From NCBI GenBank assembly GCA_026018925.1, contig JAKSZU010000026.1, positions 18,839,127-18,903,126 of the forward strand: DNA of 64,000 bases, in the 5' to 3' direction. The notes under the pieces are model-generated. The model was not told the origin of the DNA. It worked only from the letters and a program-made list of their open reading frames with translations, and searched no databases. The DNA comes from Tupaia tana (Eukaryota; Chordata; Mammalia; Scandentia; Tupaiidae). Shown piece after piece: positions 50,575-60,021 of the stretch (position 1 is its first letter; each line of letters opens with the position of its first letter). The position numbers and the translations under genes are program-made.

Positions 50575-50768
50575 GGGGCCGGCAGGTGGCATAGTGGTTG
50601 AGGGTGCTGGACTCCCACATGGCTGACTATGGTTCAAGTCCCAGACCTGGTGACTTGTTTTCTCACTTTCCATCTCTCTCTCTTTCTCTCTTTCTCTCAC
50701 TCTGTTTCTATCTGGTCAAATAAAAATAAAAATAAATGAAGTTAAATAAAATCATTCTTTAAAATAAT
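50575..50768 (+). mobile_element. tSINE-B, second of a nested trio
   Basis: GGGGCCGGCAGGTGGCATAG head, GGTTCAAGTCCCAG, AAATAAAAATAAAAATAAAT tail, head-to-tail with the first. Confidence 0.87.
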
Positions 50769-50772
50769 AATT

Positions 50773-51026
50773 TTTTTTAAAGGTTTTTGCTATAGGGCGT
50801 GTGTGCTCACCAGACAGACAGAGAGAGACAGAGAGACAGAAAGCGAGAAATCACCCCCCAGAGGGGATGGCCATGCCGCAATCCCTTCTCCTCCATTCTC
50901 TTCTGGGGATCTTGGGCACGCACGCACATGCACCCGGCATGAATTTAAGCCACCGGGTCCGGGACTTGAACCATGGTCGACTGCATGAGAGTTCAGCAAC
51001 ATAGCATTACGCTAACTGCTGGTCCT
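50773..51026 (-). mobile_element. tSINE-A, minus, third of a nested trio
   Basis: GCTATAGGGCGTGTGTGC, complete body, reversed head GCTAACTGCTGGTCC. Target duplication TAAAATAATAATT made from the tail of the preceding B. Confidence 0.9.
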
Positions 51027-51049
51027 AAAATAATAATTAAAAAAAAATA

Positions 51050-51945
51050 CATGGTCTGTCTGGTGGTGGCACACTATCCCAGATATGTTGTTCATCCTCC
51101 GGGATCCATTCTCCACATTCTTCTACCCTGTCCTTGTCCTGGGAGGCTGAGCCACATGGACTCCCCAATGGACACCCTTCCCTGTGGTTTACTGTTGGAT
51201 TAAGCCAGTGGGCGGCACTGACGGGATGAGAGGGTCAGGAGAGTAAAAGGTGGGGGTATTTGGTCTCCTACGCCCCTCCTTCCAGTCTCGTTGCTCAACC
51301 CTTTGGTTCCTCTGCCGCTCTCCCCAAACCAGGGGTATCTATGCCTCTGGATTCCCATCAACCTCCCAATTTGTAATTTGTTTCTTTGCAGATAAATCCT
51401 CTTGGATGATCCTATTTGGAGGATGCCATCTGTTTCTTTCATGACCTTGTGGGATATCCCTGTAGTCTCCAGTTTGCCACAGTCCCCACCCTTCCCTAAT
51501 GTCCTGAGGTGAACCTGACCAACCACCCTCACATATATTACCGGCCTGGTCTGTTTCAGTTTAAAATCTCCCCTATTTCCACCAACTACATGTTAAGGGC
51601 TAAATCCTGAAGCCAAGAGGAACTCATGCCTAGGCAGGAGAAGAAGGAGCGTCTCGGGAGCGGGTAGGATTTGTAAAAGGTGGAGGAGAATGGCCCCCTC
51701 CCCAGAGTTCATGTCCTCGGGAAGGCCTAACCCAGCTTGGCCCATGACCTGTGGGGTTGAGGGGAATCCCTTCCCCATTTCCCTCCTTCTCCTTTGCCAG
51801 GGTCCCTCTCTGGCCCAGTCCTGGAGGCCCATCTGCTGGGAGCTGCCCTCCGGAACTACCACTACCGGCTTAATTTAGACTTTGCGCAGGGCCATGGCTG
51901 GGTGGGGCCAGGGCATAGAGGAAACAAACAAAGAGGCCTGATTCT
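51050..51945. other. No gene recognised
   Basis: Unique-looking. CGGCTTAATTTAGACTTTGCG near 51866 has a homeodomain-like TAATTTA word in a GC-rich setting, but is too short to call. Confidence 0.4.
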
Positions 51946-51949
51946 GCAG

Positions 51950-52325
51950 CTCCCTCCTCCCTGCCCCCAGCCTGCAGTCTCTGCACCTTCCTCGCAGCTC
52001 CAGTCCTTCCCTTGCATCTCCTCACCCCTTCCCTCCTCACCTTGCCTCCTCTCCAGCCCTCCCTTGGGGGCCTCTGTCCTCTACGCCCCCCCACCCCTGT
52101 CTCCCTCTATTCTCATTTCCTCTCTCACCTCCCTTTCTCGGCCAGTCTCTCTCCCCAAGGCCTTCTTTCCTCCTTCCCTTTTCTCTCCTCTTCTCCCCTC
52201 TCTCTCTCCATACCCTCCTCCTCCTCTGGTCCCTCCTCCCTCCCCCACACCCCTGCCTCTCAGCCCCCACCCATCCATCTTCCCCTCTCCCTCTCCTCCC
52301 TCCCATCCTGGCCTCCCTTGCTCAG
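51950..52325. repeat. Polypyrimidine tract of about 375 bp
   Basis: Almost continuous C/T on the plus strand (CTCCCTC, CTTCCC, CTCTCTCC words), purines appearing only singly or in short groups. It explains the long frames on both strands (51794-52381 and 52037-52434). Confidence 0.9.
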
Positions 52326-52450
52326 TGACAGGGAGCGGTTGGAGAAAGATGGATGGAAATGACACCCAGGCGCTGGCGTGACTGCCACTCAGTGATGCAT
52401 TGGGAGCCGTCCGGGCGTTCTGTGGGAGCCACACTGATGAGACAGTGACC
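52325..52450. promoter_or_regulatory. Candidate conserved non-coding element
   Basis: Directly follows the polypyrimidine tract: GAAAGATGGATGGAAATGAC, CAGGCGCTGGCGTGACTGCC and CAGTGATGCATTGGGAGCCG, repeat-free and compositionally distinct. Confidence 0.22.
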
Positions 52451-52609
52451 CTTGCTGCACAGGGTCAAGGATACCAGAAGGGCAGAGGGCTGGGGCCTGG
52501 AGAGGGAGGCCTGGGCTCTCTCCCTCCTGGGGCTCAGTCGGTCCCCTTGAGGATAGTGCCCCTACACGAAGACATGGAACTCGTGCTCTGAGTCCAGCCA
52601 CACACTCAG

Positions 52610-52760
52610 CACGCCGCCTTGCATGAGTCGTCAAACCTCTCTGCCTCGGTTTCCTCCTTTGTAAAATGGGACTAGCGAGGTGGTGGAAAGGACTCAATGA
52701 ATTGATCCACTCAGCACAACGCGCCTGGTCTATGCCAAACACTCGCGTGCGAGTCAGCGT
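52610..52760 (+). mobile_element. MIR, plus
   Basis: CTCTCTGCCTCGGTTTCCTC, CTTTGTAAAATGGGACTAG and TGGAAAGGACTCAATGAATT match the MIR 3' half. Confidence 0.8.
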
Positions 52761-52929
52761 GGTGTGGACAGTGTAAGTATTACCGTTTACGGCAGCCACT
52801 CACAGCCCACCGGGGGCAGGACCAAGGTGCGCCGGAAGTCCGCGTGCAGTCACAGGTGCAGGATTGAGAGAGGATATTCCTCTCCTGCGCTTTCCCTGCT
52901 GTGCTAGTGAAATGAAAGGCAGTTTGGAA

Positions 52930-53108
52930 TCAAGGGGAAACCTTGGGCCTTAGCGTCAGCCAGGCTGCCGTTTGCTAGCCAGAGACCTGGCTCGGGCATG
53001 GGCACTCTCTAAGGCTCACTTTTCTCATCTGCAAAATGGGGCTAGGAAGGGGTGTGTGAGAACGTAACTCCCTTCTCATGCTGCCGGTATTTATTGAGCA
53101 TCTACTGT
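52930..53108 (+). mobile_element. MIR/L2 type, plus
   Basis: TTTTCTCATCTGCAAAATGG, GGGCTAGGAAGGGG and TATTTATTGAGCATCTACTG. Confidence 0.65.
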
Positions 53109-53109
53109 A

Positions 53110-53340
53110 TACCAGTGGTAATGCACTGCTCACGAGAAGCTGAATTGCACATGGTGACCACGGTTCGAGCCCCGTGGTCAGCCTGAGGCAAGCCAGGCAC
53201 ACAGGCAAGTGCTCCAGACCCCATGGGCCGGAGGACTGGAGGGAGGGGTTTGCAGTGTGACCAGACCCAGCAAAGGATTCTTCTCTCCTCTGTCTCATGG
53301 GTACACACTCTACCATGAATAAAAAAAAGATCAAATAAAA
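53110..53340 (+). mobile_element. tSINE-E copy 1
   Basis: Box B-like GGTTCGAGCCCCGTGG, then GGGCCGGAGGACTGGAGGG, AGTGTGACCAGACCCAG, CTCTACCATGAATAAAAA. It shares its body and tail with 56510-56720 but not with families A-D. Confidence 0.65.
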
Positions 53341-53409
53341 TAATCTTCTAAAGTATCCAAAAGTGATGTGCCTGACACTGAAAGCGTGCTCAATTAAGAA
53401 TCAGAGGGA

Positions 53410-53648
53410 GGGACTAGCAGATGGTATAATGGATACGTCACTGCACTCCCACGTAGTCAACCGCAGTTTGAGTCTCGTACCCGGTGGCTTAAAACTCACA
53501 CTGAGCACGTGTGCATGCGTGCCCAAGATCCCAGAGAAGAATGGAGAAGAAGGGTGATTTCTCACTTTCTGTCTCTCTCTGTCTCTCCAGCGAGAGCACA
53601 CGTCCTATAGCAAAAAATCTCTCTCAAAAAAAAAAAAAAAAAAAAAGA
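53410..53648 (+). mobile_element. tSINE-C
   Basis: GGGACTAGCAGATGGTATAATGG head, GAGTCTCGTACCCGGTGG, shortened body lacking the hairpin, GTCCTATAGC end with poly(A). Flanks AAGAATCAGAGGGA / AAGAATTGGAGTGA. Confidence 0.83.
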
Positions 53649-53661
53649 ATTGGAGTGAAGT

Positions 53662-53915
53662 GGGGCCAGCAGGTGATACAGTAGCTGAAGTACTGGATTC
53701 TTTCATGGCTGACTGTGGTTCGAGTCCCAGACCTAGCAGCTTGAAAATCACGCCGGGCACGTGTGCATGCGTGTCCAAAATCCTAAGAGGAGAATGGAGG
53801 GGAAAGGATTGCAGCATGGCCATGCCCCCCGGGGGGGAGGGGGGAGGGCGATGATTTGTCAGTTTCCTTCTCTCTATCTCTCTCTCTCCGGCAAGCATAC
53901 GCATCCTATGGGGGT
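53662..53915 (+). mobile_element. tSINE-C
   Basis: GGGGCCAGCAGGTGATACAG head, box B GGTTCGAGTCC, CACGCCGGGCACGTGTG, C6/G9 hairpin region, CATCCTATG end. Head-to-tail with the copy at 53410. Confidence 0.83.
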
Positions 53916-54015
53916 GGGGGGGATGTGGGGTGAGATGAAGAAAGAAGGGAAAGAAGAAAGAAAGGAGAAAGCGAAGGAAGGAAGAGGGGAAGGGGAGAGA
54001 GGAAGGATCGCTGCT
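53916..54015. repeat. Purine-rich (GGAA/GAAA) tract
   Basis: About 100 bp of almost pure A/G where a SINE tail would be expected, likely grown from that tail. Confidence 0.9.
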
Positions 54016-54019
54016 CTGA

Positions 54020-54500
54020 TTCAGAGGTCTCAGAGCCCACGGGTGGAAGTTGCACGTCTTCTCAGAACTCCACGCAGAATCACAACGCTTAACCCCACCA
54101 CGCTAACCAGGAGCCGCGTTTCTGGCAGGAAACGGGAGGATATTACGCTCCTGTGATAGGAAACTTCAGCCAGAGGCGCACAGGTCATCACACCACAAAC
54201 CCCTAGCACTACCCCAGCAAACTGCTGAACTAAGCAGGACAGCGGGCCAGGAGCTCCCATCAATACCCGCCACCACGTGGCCGTTTGTTCTGTGCGTCTG
54301 AGAGCTGTCTGGCTGGGAAGCAGGGGCCAGGGTCAAGGTTTGCGGAAAAGGACCTCAGAGGAGAAAAGCTGAAAGATGAGAAAATGCCACCCAGTGCCTG
54401 CAGCTGTCCCTGCGTGGGTCACGGTGCCATGTAAGCGACAGGATACCCGCATGGCAGGGCAGGCGGCACGTGAGAAAAGCCACTCTTTAGAACAGGGACT
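54020..54500. other. No gene or repeat recognised
   Basis: Unique-looking sequence with no convincing frame. Confidence 0.45.
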
Positions 54501-54503
54501 CTT

Positions 54504-54775
54504 GGGACCAGCAGTTAGCGTAATGGCTATGTCGCTGGACTCCCACATAGTCGACCGCGGTTTGCGTCCCAGATCTGGTGGCTTAAAACTCACGTCGGGC
54601 GTGTGTGCGTGCGTGCCCAAGATCCCGAGAGGAGAATGGAGGAGAAGGGATTGCGGCATGGTCATCCCCCCTGGGGGGTGATTTCTCGCTTTCTGTCTCT
54701 CTGTCTCTCTCTGTCTGTCTGGCAAGCGCACGTGCCCTATAGCAAAGACCTCTCAAAAAAAAAAAAAGAAAAAAC
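54504..54775 (+). mobile_element. tSINE-A, subtype A1
   Basis: GGGACCAGCAGTTAGCG head, box B GGTTTGCGTCC (A1), CCCTATAGC end. Perfect target duplication AGAACAGGGACTCT at 54489 and 54776. Confidence 0.94.
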
Positions 54776-54778
54776 AGA

Positions 54779-54962
54779 ACAGGGACTCTCAAACTTGACC
54801 CTGTGTTGAAGCCCCGGGAGGATGTGTCCAGACACAGAACGCGAGGTCCCATCCCCAGAGCTCTGAATTCAGCCTGTCTTGGTGAGTTCTGAGAATCTGC
54901 ATTTCTGCAAAGTTCCCAGGCGATGCTGCTGGGCTAAGGACCACACTTTGGAAACCACTGGT
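54779..54962 (+). mobile_element. MER5-like hAT element
   Basis: GGACTCTCAAACTTGACCC, CATCCCCAGAGCTCTGAATT, GAGAATCTGCATTTCTGC, CCCAGGCGATGCTGCTGG and GACCACACTTTGGAAACCAC follow MER5A. Its 5' edge hosts the tSINE-A at 54504. Confidence 0.85.
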
Positions 54963-55137
54963 CTAAAGCAATTGGTTCACCTCGGCCGATAGTAACCAAC
55001 TGCCCCAGTGCTACGCTCGGTGTTAGGGGCTCTGGGAGGTGCGAGGGATGACCCAACCGAAAATGAAAAAGATGTCCATCTAAGGAATCAGCTGGAAGCT
55101 CTGCTCACAAGAGCAGCACTTAAGAGAGGAAGTTCCA

Positions 55138-55300
55138 GGGCCAGCAGGTGGCATGGTGGTTAAGACACTGGATTTTTCACATGGCCTATTGAGGTTCAAG
55201 TCTCAGACCTGGGAGCTTGCTTTCTCACTTTCCTTTTCTCTGCCTCTCTTTGGTTACATTTTAAAATAATAATAATAAATAATAATAATAATAATAATAA
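55138..55300 (+). mobile_element. tSINE-B, first of a nested cluster of four
   Basis: GGGCCAGCAGGTGGCATGG head, TTGCTTTCTCACTTTCC body, AATAATAATAAAT tail. The left flank GAGAGGAAGTTCCAG recurs as GAGAGGAAGTTTCAG at about 56001, so 55138-56000 may have grown from one insertion. Confidence 0.85.
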
Positions 55301-55310
55301 CAACAACAAA

Positions 55311-55598
55311 GGAACCAGCAGTTAGCATAATGGCTATGTCGCTGGACTCCCACGTAGTCGACCGCGGTTCGCGTCCCGGACCCGGTGGCTTAAAACTCAC
55401 GCCAGGCGCGTGTGTGTGCGTGCCCAAGATCCCAAGAGGAGAATGGAGGAGAAGGGATTGTGGTGTGGCCATCCCCCCTGGGGGGTGATTTCTCGCTTTC
55501 TGTCTCTCTGTCTCTCTCTGTCTGTCTGGCGAGCGCACGTGCACTATAGCGAAAATCTCTCCAAAAATAATAATAATAATAATAATAACAATAAATAA
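55311..55598 (+). mobile_element. tSINE-A, subtype A1
   Basis: GGAACCAGCAGTTAGCAT head, box B GGTTCGCGTCC, GCACTATAGCG end, AATAAT tail. Inserted in the tail of the preceding B. Confidence 0.92.
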
Positions 55599-55603
55599 AA
55601 TTA

Positions 55604-55775
55604 GGGCCAGCAGGTGGCATGGTGGTTAAGGTGCTGGACTCCCACATGGCTGACTGCATTTCAGTCCCAGACTAGGTGGCTTGCTTTCTCACTTTCCCTC
55701 TGTCTGGTACGCACACCTGCCCTATAATAAATTAAAATAAATAAATAATAATGACAAAATGTTAAAAAAAAGAAA
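55604..55775 (+). mobile_element. tSINE-B with A/C-type end
   Basis: B head and body, but ending GTACGCACACCTGCCCTATA followed by an AAATAAATAAA tail. Another hybrid 3' end. Confidence 0.8.
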
Positions 55776-55808
55776 AATAATAATAAATAAAATTATATAA
55801 ATAATTAC

Positions 55809-55977
55809 TTTTCATAATTTATTTATTATTACTATTTTTTCAATTTGGCCAAAGAGAGACAGAGAGAAAGAGAGAGAGAGAGAAAGTGAGAAAACAAGCC
55901 ACCAGATCCAGGACTCAAACCACGGTCGGCCATGTGGGAGTCCAGCACCTTAACCACCATGCCACCTGCTGATCCCC
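55809..55977 (-). mobile_element. tSINE-B, minus
   Basis: TTATTTATTATTAC tail, GGCCAAAGAGAGACAGAG, reversed head GTCGGCCATGTGGGAGTCC ending CCTGCTGATCCCC. Confidence 0.86.
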
Positions 55978-56014
55978 AAATAATAATTTTTTTAAAAGAG
56001 CGAGAGGAAGTTTC

Positions 56015-56240
56015 AGGAGCCAGGCTGTGGACAGTGGTGACACGACTGAACCCACAAGGGATAGGTCCTGGGTTTCCACCCCAGAACTTCCCTGAGCACC
56101 CCACGTGCACGCATACCCAAAATGACCTATGGCTGTCCGAGACTGGGCAAGGGCGTGGCATGAAGACACTATTACACTCTCTGTCTCTGTCTCTGTCTCT
56201 GTTGCTCTTATCCTCTTTCTCTCTCTCATGAAAATAAGAC
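56015..56240 (+). mobile_element. tSINE-D copy 3, uninterrupted
   Basis: GGAGCCAGGCTGTGGACAG, GGTCCTGGGTTTCCACCCC, GAAGACACTATTACACTCTC, then a CTGTCTCTGTCTCTG body and CATGAAAATAAG end. It shows the family unbroken at the site where copies 1 and 2 hold insertions. Confidence 0.65.
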
Positions 56241-56258
56241 ATTTAAAATGTACAGGGA

Positions 56259-56508
56259 GAGGGACCAACCAGTGGCATGGACCCCACACTGGCTGACTGC
56301 GTGGTTCAAGTCCCAGACCCAGAGGCTTGTAAAACACAGAGCATGCGTGCCCAAAATCCCAAGAGGAGAGTAGAGAAGGGATGGTGGCATGGCCATGCTC
56401 CTGGGGTGCTTTCTCACTTTTCCTTTCTATCACTCTCTCTCTCTCTCTCTCCAACGAGTACACATGCCCCATAGCAAATTTGAAAGACAGAGAGAAATTT
56501 TTTTTAAA
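56259..56508 (+). mobile_element. tSINE-C, diverged
   Basis: GGGACCAACCAGTGGCATGG head with part of the head missing, GTGGTTCAAGTCCCAGACC, GCGTGCCCAAAATCCCAAG, GCCCCATAGC end. Confidence 0.77.
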
Positions 56509-56509
56509 T

Positions 56510-56720
56510 GCTGGCTCCGCGGCGTAGCCACAGGCGTGATCAAGAACAAGAAGCTTCATCCTGTGTGACAACAGCAGCTCAGATCCCCAGGTCAGGCAAC
56601 CTGAAACACACCAGCAGCATGCACGAGGGCTAGAGGCCCGGAGGGAGGGGATCGTAGCATGACCAGACCCCACCTCCTTCACATATACAACCTCTATCAT
56701 GAATAAAAATATATATATAA
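56510..56720 (+). mobile_element. tSINE-E copy 2
   Basis: GGCTCCGCGGCGTAGCCAC head, AGGCCCGGAGGGAGGGGATC, TAGCATGACCAGACCCC, CTCTATCATGAATAAAAA. Body and tail align with 53110-53340. Confidence 0.65.
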
Positions 56721-56744
56721 AAAGAGAGAGAGCGAGCAGTTTCC

Positions 56745-56930
56745 AGAGTCAGAAAAAACATGGGTTCAAACCTTAGTCGCACCCCTAATGTGCAGCCTTG
56801 GGTGTCACCTGACCTCAGTTCTCTCGTGTGGCTCATAGAAAAAGCAGGCATTGCCACCTTATTGGGCAGCTGTGGAGGCTACTGTCCATGCCCTTAGCAA
56901 ACGTCCAACAGAGGGTGCCAGGGCCGTTTC
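56745..56930 (+). mobile_element. MIR, plus
   Basis: CCAGAGTCAGAAAAAACATG, GGGTTCAAACCTTAGTCGC, GTCACCTGACCTCAG and ATTGCCACCTTATTGGGC. Confidence 0.65.
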
Positions 56931-57066
56931 TTTGCTAATAATTATAAGGTCAGCCAGTTCCTCCCAGTTCTAGCAGGCTTCAAAGGAGTTTCCCCCTCTG
57001 GCTTGGGGGGCTGGGGCAGTTCTTACCAAAATGAAGGTTACAAACTGGGCCTTAAAGTAGAGATGA

Positions 57067-57256
57067 GGGGCCAGCAGGTGACGTGGTGGTTGAGGAGGCT
57101 GGACTCCCACATGGTTGACCGTAGTTCGAGTCCCGGATCTGGCATCTTCCTTTCTCACTTTCCTTCTCTCTCTCTGTCTCTCTCTGATTAACTTCAATAA
57201 TATCAAATAAAATAATGACAATGAATAAAATAAACTAATTCTTCAAAAAAATAAAT
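57067..57256 (+). mobile_element. tSINE-B
   Basis: GGGGCCAGCAGGTGACGTGG head, box B GTTCGAGTCCC, CTTTCTCACTTTCC body, AATAAT/AAATAAA tail ending AATTCTTC. Flanks GTAGAGATGAGG / TTAGAGATGAGA. Confidence 0.88.
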
Positions 57257-57259
57257 TAG

Positions 57260-57785
57260 AGATGAGATGCGGACGGGGCTTGAGAAGTGGGGGAAGCCTT
57301 TCTGGCAGGGAAAACAGCGTCAGTAACAGCACGAAGGTGCACGGGGCCTGTAAGCAAGCAGCCCATCCGAGAACAGAGGCAGGAAGCCTAACTTCGCCGT
57401 CATTCACGGAGCACGTGCTGAGGCCTTGCAGCCACCCAGCCATGGAGGGGAGTTCTTCCTTTCCTTCTAACAAATCAGGAAATGAATGATCAGGGCGTGT
57501 GAGCGACTAGCCCCAAACCACACAGCCACCGATAGAGTTGGGAGCTGAAGACAGACCACATCCTCAAAACCCCACCTGATGATCGTTGGACCAACTTCAA
57601 GCAGCTCCTGGTCAGGAATCAGGGCCGGATGAGAAAGGACTTCTTGAAATGCATGCATGGCACCTTTCCGCACGCAAAATCCTCCCCAGGGGCTGGGCTT
57701 TGGGCCTTGGGGGCCCCTGACATGACCTGACTTCAGGACTCTCAAATCATTCCTTCTGCATGTTTCTCTCACCCCCTCCCTGCTA
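57260..57785. other. No gene recognised
   Basis: GAACAGAGGCAGGAAGCCTAAC and CCACACAGCCACCGATAG are faintly MIR-like. Nothing coding. Confidence 0.4.
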
Positions 57786-57800
57786 AAGCCTGAAATCCTG

Positions 57801-57981
57801 GGGGCCGGCAGGTGGCATGGTGGTAAAGGGCGCTGGACTCCCACATGGTCGATTGCAGTTCAAGTCCCAGACCTGGTGGCTTGCTTTCTCACTTTCTCTC
57901 TCTTACTCTGTCCCTCTCTGGTCAAACTGAAATAAATAAAGTTAAATAAAATAACTATTTCTTTTGTAAAAAAAAAATAAA
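57801..57981 (+). mobile_element. tSINE-B
   Basis: GGGGGCCGGCAGGTGGCATGG head, CTTGCTTTCTCACTTTC body, AATAAAGTTAAATAAAATAA tail. Target AAGCCTGAAATCCTG / AAACCTGAAATCTCT. Confidence 0.88.
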
Positions 57982-58038
57982 TAAACCTGAAATCTCTTTC
58001 TAACCTCCTTGAGGCCATCCCTGAGAACTCCCGCTTTT

Positions 58039-58315
58039 TTTTTTTCTTTTTTTGGAGAGGTTTTTTTTTTTTTTTTGCTATAGGGCGCGTGCACTCGCCA
58101 GAAAGACAGAGAGAGACAGAGAGATAGAAAGCAAGAAATCATGCCCCAGGGGGGATGGCCACGCCGCAAATCTTTCTCCTCCATTCTCCTCTCTGGATCT
58201 CGGGCACGCACACACATGCGCCCAGCGTGAGTTTAAGCCACCGGGTCCAGGACTCGAACCACAGTCGACTACATGGGAGTCCAGTGACACAGCCATTACG
58301 CTAACTGCTGGTCCC
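58039..58315 (-). mobile_element. tSINE-A, minus
   Basis: T-rich tail, GCTATAGGGCGCGTGCAC, complete body, reversed head GCTAACTGCTGGTCCC. Target GAGAACTCCCGCTTTT / GAGACCTCCCGCTTTC. Confidence 0.92.
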
Positions 58316-58399
58316 AGAGACCTCCCGCTTTCAAAGTGGTCCATCAGTCATTCTCTTCCATCCACTACTTCATGTTCTTCAGAGGCCCCATAACAGTCT

Positions 58400-58605
58400 A
58401 AGACTTCTCTTGTTTGTCCCCCAATGAGTTGTTTACTGAGAGTGTCTCCCAGGAGAATAGACGCTGTGTGGGGACGGGGACTGTGTCTCACCACGTCTCT
58501 CTCCCAGCTGAATCCACAGCACCCAGCCCAGTAAGCGGCACATAATAAATGCTCAGTCAGTATTTGTTGAGTGTATGAACGAAAATCACAAACCACACAC
58601 TGAGG
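58400..58605 (+). mobile_element. L2 3' end
   Basis: GGGGACGGGGACTGTGTCTC, CCACAGCACCCAGCCCAG, GGCACATAATAAATGCTCAG and TATTTGTTGAGTGTATGAAC are the canonical L2 3' end. Confidence 0.82.
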
Positions 58606-58699
58606 CCGAGAAGCCTGAGTCGCAGGCCCGGGCACATCTCTGTCTGTCTCACACTTCATGCCCACGTGCCTCCCACTCCGGGCAGCACGGCCAGACCCA

Positions 58700-58940
58700 G
58701 CTGCCTCTCAGAAGGGTCTCTGGCTGTCTGGTTTCCTAATCAGTCACCTCATCTCCCCTCCACACCGATGTCATGCTTGTTAGAAAAGCGACGAGTCCCC
58801 ACAGCCGTGTTTGCCGCCGATTTGAAATTATCTATCACTCAGCTGCCTCCTTGGTCTGCCCATCAATCTTGTCACCTGTGGAAGGTGTGGGCCTGGGGGC
58901 CACTCTGCCGCTCACTTTTGTCTCCTGTAGGCATCAATTT
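58700..58940. promoter_or_regulatory. Candidate conserved non-coding element
   Basis: Repeat-free, with GGTTTCCTAATCAGTCACC, TTGCCGCCGATTTGAAATTA, TCTATCACTCAGCTGCC, CCATCAATCTTGTCACCTG. TCAATC, CAGCTG and CACCTG are PBX/HOX- and E-box-like. No open frame fits an exon. Confidence 0.3.
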
Positions 58941-59311
58941 TCCTCGCTCCTGGCTCGCGAACTCCTCCTGGATCGAGCTGCCTGGCCCCTTCCTCCGCTT
59001 TGATGGATGTTTCCAGACAGCGAGGCCCCCAGCTTCCCACCTTCATCCCTACAGCAGTGCCCCCACCCCTACACCAGCCCTAACTGGACCACCCCGAGGA
59101 CAGGATGCCCAGAGCAGCCCCCAGGAGCTGAGGGACAGGTGCACCCAGCTATAGGTTCGGGGGGCTTGGACAAGGCCTTCTCTCCCATCCCCTGCCTCCT
59201 GGGAGCAGCAGGCCAGAATCTATCTGCAAGAGAAGCCCTTACCTCTTCCCCAAAAATGGGGGATGGCCACCGTTCCTGGATATCTTCCATGTTCCAGGCA
59301 CTTTTTAAATT

Positions 59312-59570
59312 TATTTTAGAGGTTTTTTCCCCCATAGGGCATGTACACTCACCAGAGAGAGAGACAGACAGAAACAGTGAAAGTGAGAAATCACCCCCCA
59401 GGGGGATGGCCATGCCACAATCCCTTCTTCCCCTTTCTCCTCCTGGGATCTTGGGCACACATGTGCACATGTACACATGCCTGGTGTGAGTTTCAAGCCA
59501 CTGGGTCTGGGACTCGAACCGTGGTTGGCCATGTGGGAGTCCAGCGATGTAACCACTATGCCATCGTTAC
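59312..59570 (-). mobile_element. tSINE-C, minus
   Basis: CCCATAGGGCATGTACACTC tail end, CAATCCCTTCTTCCCC, GGGACTCGAACCGTGG (box B intact), reversed head GGCCATGTGGGAGTCC. Confidence 0.82.
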
Positions 59571-59614
59571 CTGATGTCAACCTTCTGGCGACCTGGAGAA
59601 ACAAGAGCTGCTAC

Positions 59615-59998
59615 AGTGACCCCGATTTTACAGCTGAGGAAATTGAGGCTCAGAAAGGTGAACTCACTTTGGGAACCAGCAGTTAGCATAATGGCTATGT
59701 CACTGGACTCCCACGTAGTCGACCGTGGTTTGCGTCCCAGACCCGGTGGCTTAAAACTCACACAGGGCACGTGTGCGTGCATGCCCAAGATCCCGAGAGG
59801 AAAATGGAGGAGAAGGGATTGCGGCGTGGCCATCCCCCCTGGGGGGTGATTTCTCACTTTCTGTCTCTCTGTCTCTCTCTGTCTGGCGAGCACACGTGCC
59901 CTATAGCAAAAATCCCTCCAAAAAAGAAAAAAGAAAAAAAAGAAAGGTGAACTCACTGGCCTAAACTAGCCCAGCAAGAAGGTGACAGAGCGAGATGT
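59615..59998 (-). mobile_element. MIR, minus, split
   Basis: TTTTACAGCTGAGGAAATTG, GAGGCTCAGAAAGGTGAACT, then after the SINE TAGCCCAGCAAGAAGGTG and ACAGAGCGAG. It hosts the A1 insertion at 59671. Confidence 0.8.
59671..59940 (+). mobile_element. tSINE-A, subtype A1
   Basis: GGGAACCAGCAGTTAGCAT head, box B GGTTTGCGTCC. Perfect 17 bp target duplication AGAAAGGTGAACTCACT at 59652 and 59941, the longest perfect one in the window. Confidence 0.96.
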
Positions 59999-60021
59999 TG
60001 GTTGTTTATTTTCCCCAAATT

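Noticed and set aside
51794..52381. 195-codon frame
   Set aside because: Driven by the polypyrimidine tract (Pro/Ser/Leu repeats).
55915..56700. 261-codon minus-strand frame
   Set aside because: Runs through four different SINEs in succession; no protein family.
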